Assembly: GCA_030770545.1 (NCBI GenBank)
Contig: CM061109.1
Coordinates: forward strand, 12,508,001 to 12,572,000
Source: Macropodus opercularis
Taxonomy: Eukaryota > Chordata > Actinopteri > Anabantiformes > Osphronemidae
Length of the DNA: 64,000 bases
Direction of reading: 5' to 3'
Each line of letters starts with the position of its first letter. Within the stretch, counting starts at the first letter, position 1. The notes below the pieces were generated by a model. The model was not told the DNA's origin and ran no database searches. It saw only the letters and a list, made by a program, of their open reading frames with translations. Position numbers and translations under genes: made by a program. Positions 62,301 to 64,000 of this stretch are shown here, one piece after another.

Positions 62301-63446
62301 GTCAGGATTTGCATTTCTTTGGGAGAAATAATTTTCGTGAAAGTGTGGTTGAAGCACTTTGTCAAAAAGCTGCTGCCATTCAGACTTCTTTAGCTTTAGT
62401 ACTACAGCACTTTTTGAACTTCATCAGGAAACGCTGCAATTTTATCAAATCATTTTTGTTATTCTCATGTTTTTATGTGCAAGTTTTCTGTTGAGTTTCA
62501 CAGATGTAGTGTAACAGACTTAAGCATGGAAAACAGCATATCATAAGCTTATCTGATTCTGTTTCCTTGGACTTGACAGAGAGTAACACCAGATTTGCTT
62601 GCACCAACATAACATCCTACAGCTTTTTGCTTGTTTTATGTTTGAGCTGCTCACTGAGAGTTTGCCTACCAGCCATTAGAGAGTTTGCTGTCAGCAGTGT
62701 AACCACATGTCTCAAAAAAGGCTGAATCTGACAACGAAAAAGGCCAGTGTGGTGGAGAAGGAAGTACGAATTTCTTCAGTGTGGCAAGGAAAGATCTGGT
62801 GGCCAGATGCAGATCGTTTTTCCTTCCCTGAGGAGATTTAGCTTGTAGTTAGCTGAATGGCAGAGGCCACTGCTCTGTGAATGTGCAGGGGATTATACAT
62901 TTCTCCTCTTTCCCTCAGTTCCCCAGTGAGCTTGTCTGCATGCATTTGCATGCATGTTTTCACACAGCAGATTATGGTGCACTGAGTGAACATGCACTTC
63001 ATGTCCAGAACCGGCAGTAAAGATAATTTTGAAGTGTGTGTGTGTATATATATTAACAACCCAACTTATCTGTAGCATTAAACCATTTATTAACACAGAT
63101 TTGTAGTGTTTTAGAAGCTGCAAATACCCACCTAGCTTCAGGGAGATGTTGCACATCTGTAATCAGATGAGAAAGGTTTCAGGAGGCTGTTTCATGCCTG
63201 TCAATACCATCACATTGTGATTGAATTACACGTCATCATTTCCAGTTTAACAATCTCACAAATGTGTTTTTGCAGAAAAATCAACGAGAGCTTGCAAAAA
63301 TGAAGAAGTGCCTGCGGCCAGAGGAGCTAGTGTCCCACATGGGTCAGATGGACACTCAAACGCAACACGAGGAGTTGGAGAAGAGTTATCAGGTGGTTGT
63401 GGAAGATTACAGGAGGATCATTGAGAGGCTAGCAATGCAGGCCTGA
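53342..63446 (+). CDS. hat1: Histone acetyltransferase type B catalytic subunit
   Basis: GNAT-family enzyme acetylating newly made histone H4 at Lys5 and Lys12 together with RBBP7/RBBP4 before nuclear import and deposition. Eleven coding exons: 53342-53348, 54593-54664, 54753-54828, 55709-55829, 59037-59213, 59314-59435, 60022-60126, 60511-60617, 61049-61200, 61778-61894, 63276-63446; phases close on 408 aa (human 419). The first coding exon holds only MA plus one base. The acetyl-CoA loop QGEGHG lies at 236-241, and Glu264 in DITAEDPS corresponds to the human catalytic Glu276. Other landmarks are FGYKGLQIQLFY, LQTFLMWFIETASFID, GYMTVYNYYVYPDKTRPR and KCLRPEEL. The C-terminus is helical and ends RRIIERLAMQA. 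The N-terminus is shorter than in human. Confidence 0.96.
53349..54592 (+). other. hat1 intron 1
   Basis: Follows the seven-base coding part of exon 1. Mostly unremarkable; it contains copy B of the dispersed repeat at 54322-54410. Confidence 0.7.
54322..54410 (+). repeat. Dispersed repeat copy B
   Basis: Collinear with copy A at 50603-50682: shared blocks CCAAATAAA, AAACCTACAAAC, ACACA.GGACTT, CAGAACAGAC and AAAATGAAGGA. Copy B has extra bases between GGACTT and CAGAACAGAC and again after CAGAACAGAC; copy A has an extra insert after CCAAATAAA. Confidence 0.7.
55830..59036 (+). other. hat1 intron 4 (3.2 kb)
   Basis: Contains a degenerate Tc1-like fragment at 56085-56215. The rest is AT-rich with no exon or gene recognised. 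Confidence 0.6.
56085..56215 (+). mobile_element. Degenerate Tc1/mariner-like transposase fragment
   Basis: One plus-strand frame reads SGVGSLVLWGCSS, matching the conserved G-G-S-x-x-x-WGC block of Tc1-like DDE transposases. The preceding GAGATTTTTGGACAGTGTTT stretch is also typical of these elements. No intact open frame or terminal repeat was found. Confidence 0.6.
61538..61660. mobile_element. Fish non-LTR/SINE 3' tail-like fragment
   Basis: AGATAATCTTTTATTGATCC followed by a GGGGAAATTCAATT block and an A/C-rich tail is a diverged copy of a very common teleost interspersed sequence (Rex/RTE- or L2-type 3' tail). It lies in the hat1 intron between exons 61049-61200 and 61778-61894. The exact family is uncertain. 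Confidence 0.55.
61895..63275 (+). other. hat1 last intron
   Basis: Intron of about 1.4 kb. It contains a short TG/TA microsatellite near 63036-63053 and nothing else recognisable. Confidence 0.6.
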
Positions 63447-63950
63447 TCAGACTGAGATATTTCTGGCTTAGAGTCCACAACAAGGTGGTGGTCTACCCTG
63501 TCTGTACATATCCACCTCACCACAGACTTCAGCTGCAACCAAGAGAATCTCTCCAGATGTAACTAAATCGGCTTTTATTCAGGAGTGTCGTGGATGTATA
63601 GTAGCTGGTGTTGTAGTTCAAAGGGTCTGTTTTCCAGATGATGTAGATCCAGTAGAGGAAGGAAATAGTGCAGCCCAATAGGAGAGCGTTCCCCTGTCAC
63701 GTGTTTAATCATGCTGCGTGTGCGATTTAATGATGTGTAATGTTTCACAGGTGACGAGTGGTCCTCTAAACTGCAGAGAAACAAGCTTCTTCTCCATCAT
63801 AGACATTTTTAAAGAGCTTTTTCAGATCAGCTCCCAGTGTGTGTTTTGAAGCACTTCATAATGAAAATTAAAAAATGGTTTTGTATGTCTCTCACATGGA
63901 GTGATTTCTATTATAGGGAAGCAAAAATAAAGCAGTCATTTGTATTTCTT
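63447..63950 (+). other. hat1: hat1 3' UTR
   Basis: Non-coding after the stop TGA at 63444-63446. AATAAA at 63926-63931 is the likely poly(A) signal, followed by a T-rich stretch. The last 50 bases of the window show nothing. Confidence 0.65.
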
Positions 63951-64000
63951 TGATATTTAGGTTTTCTTTCATTCAACATTTTGAGATTGTGTTTATTTGG

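Noticed and set aside
1..64000. Operons, CRISPR arrays, phage or plasmid functions, tRNA and rRNA genes
   Set aside because: None were seen; the spliced genes and synteny show ordinary vertebrate chromosomal DNA.

Overview
The window is vertebrate nuclear DNA, almost certainly from a teleost fish. It carries eight multi-exon genes with GT-AG introns, short fish-like introns, long 3' UTRs and scattered traces of Tc1-like and non-LTR elements. The gene order matches human chromosome 2q31.1 as I know it: gorasp2 - tlk1 - mettl8 - dcaf17 - cybrd1 - dync1i2 - slc25a12 - hat1. All eight were identified from translated exons. For the seven complete genes the exon phases close on full-length proteins.

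Layout. gorasp2 (+) enters from the left edge and shows only its second PDZ domain and C-terminal tail (58-1488). It ends tail-to-tail with tlk1 (-; coding 3020-8630; 728 aa), whose 5' region is a CpG-rich block near 11.3-11.8 kb. mettl8 (-; 12223-14976; 391 aa) lies upstream of tlk1 on the same strand and is head-to-head with dcaf17 (+; 15540-18833; 505 aa) across about 560 bp. cybrd1 (+; 20235-21691; 277 aa) and dync1i2 (+; 23181-35884; 627 aa) follow. dync1i2 converges on slc25a12 (-; 36996-51482; 676 aa) with almost no gap. hat1 (+; 53342-63446; 408 aa) starts about 1.9 kb beyond the slc25a12 start codon and ends just before the right edge.

How the genes relate. They do not form a pathway. 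They cover Golgi stacking (gorasp2), chromatin assembly kinase signalling (tlk1), mitochondrial tRNA m3C methylation (mettl8), a CUL4-DDB1 receptor (dcaf17), ferric reduction (cybrd1), the dynein intermediate chain (dync1i2), the mitochondrial aspartate/glutamate carrier (slc25a12) and acetylation of new histone H4 (hat1). tlk1 and hat1 both serve histone supply, but I see no sequence evidence of co-regulation. In human, DLX1/DLX2 lie a little beyond HAT1. Several GC-richer blocks in the dync1i2 and slc25a12 introns are therefore candidate long-range regulatory elements; this is inference only.

I found no previously undescribed system. The items most worth checking are a probable GC-AG intron in mettl8, a 31-bp near-perfect palindrome in another mettl8 intron, back-to-back poly(A) signals where dync1i2 and slc25a12 meet, a perfect CRE beside the slc25a12 start codon, a diverged repeat pair flanking the slc25a12 5' end, and the intronic candidate elements.
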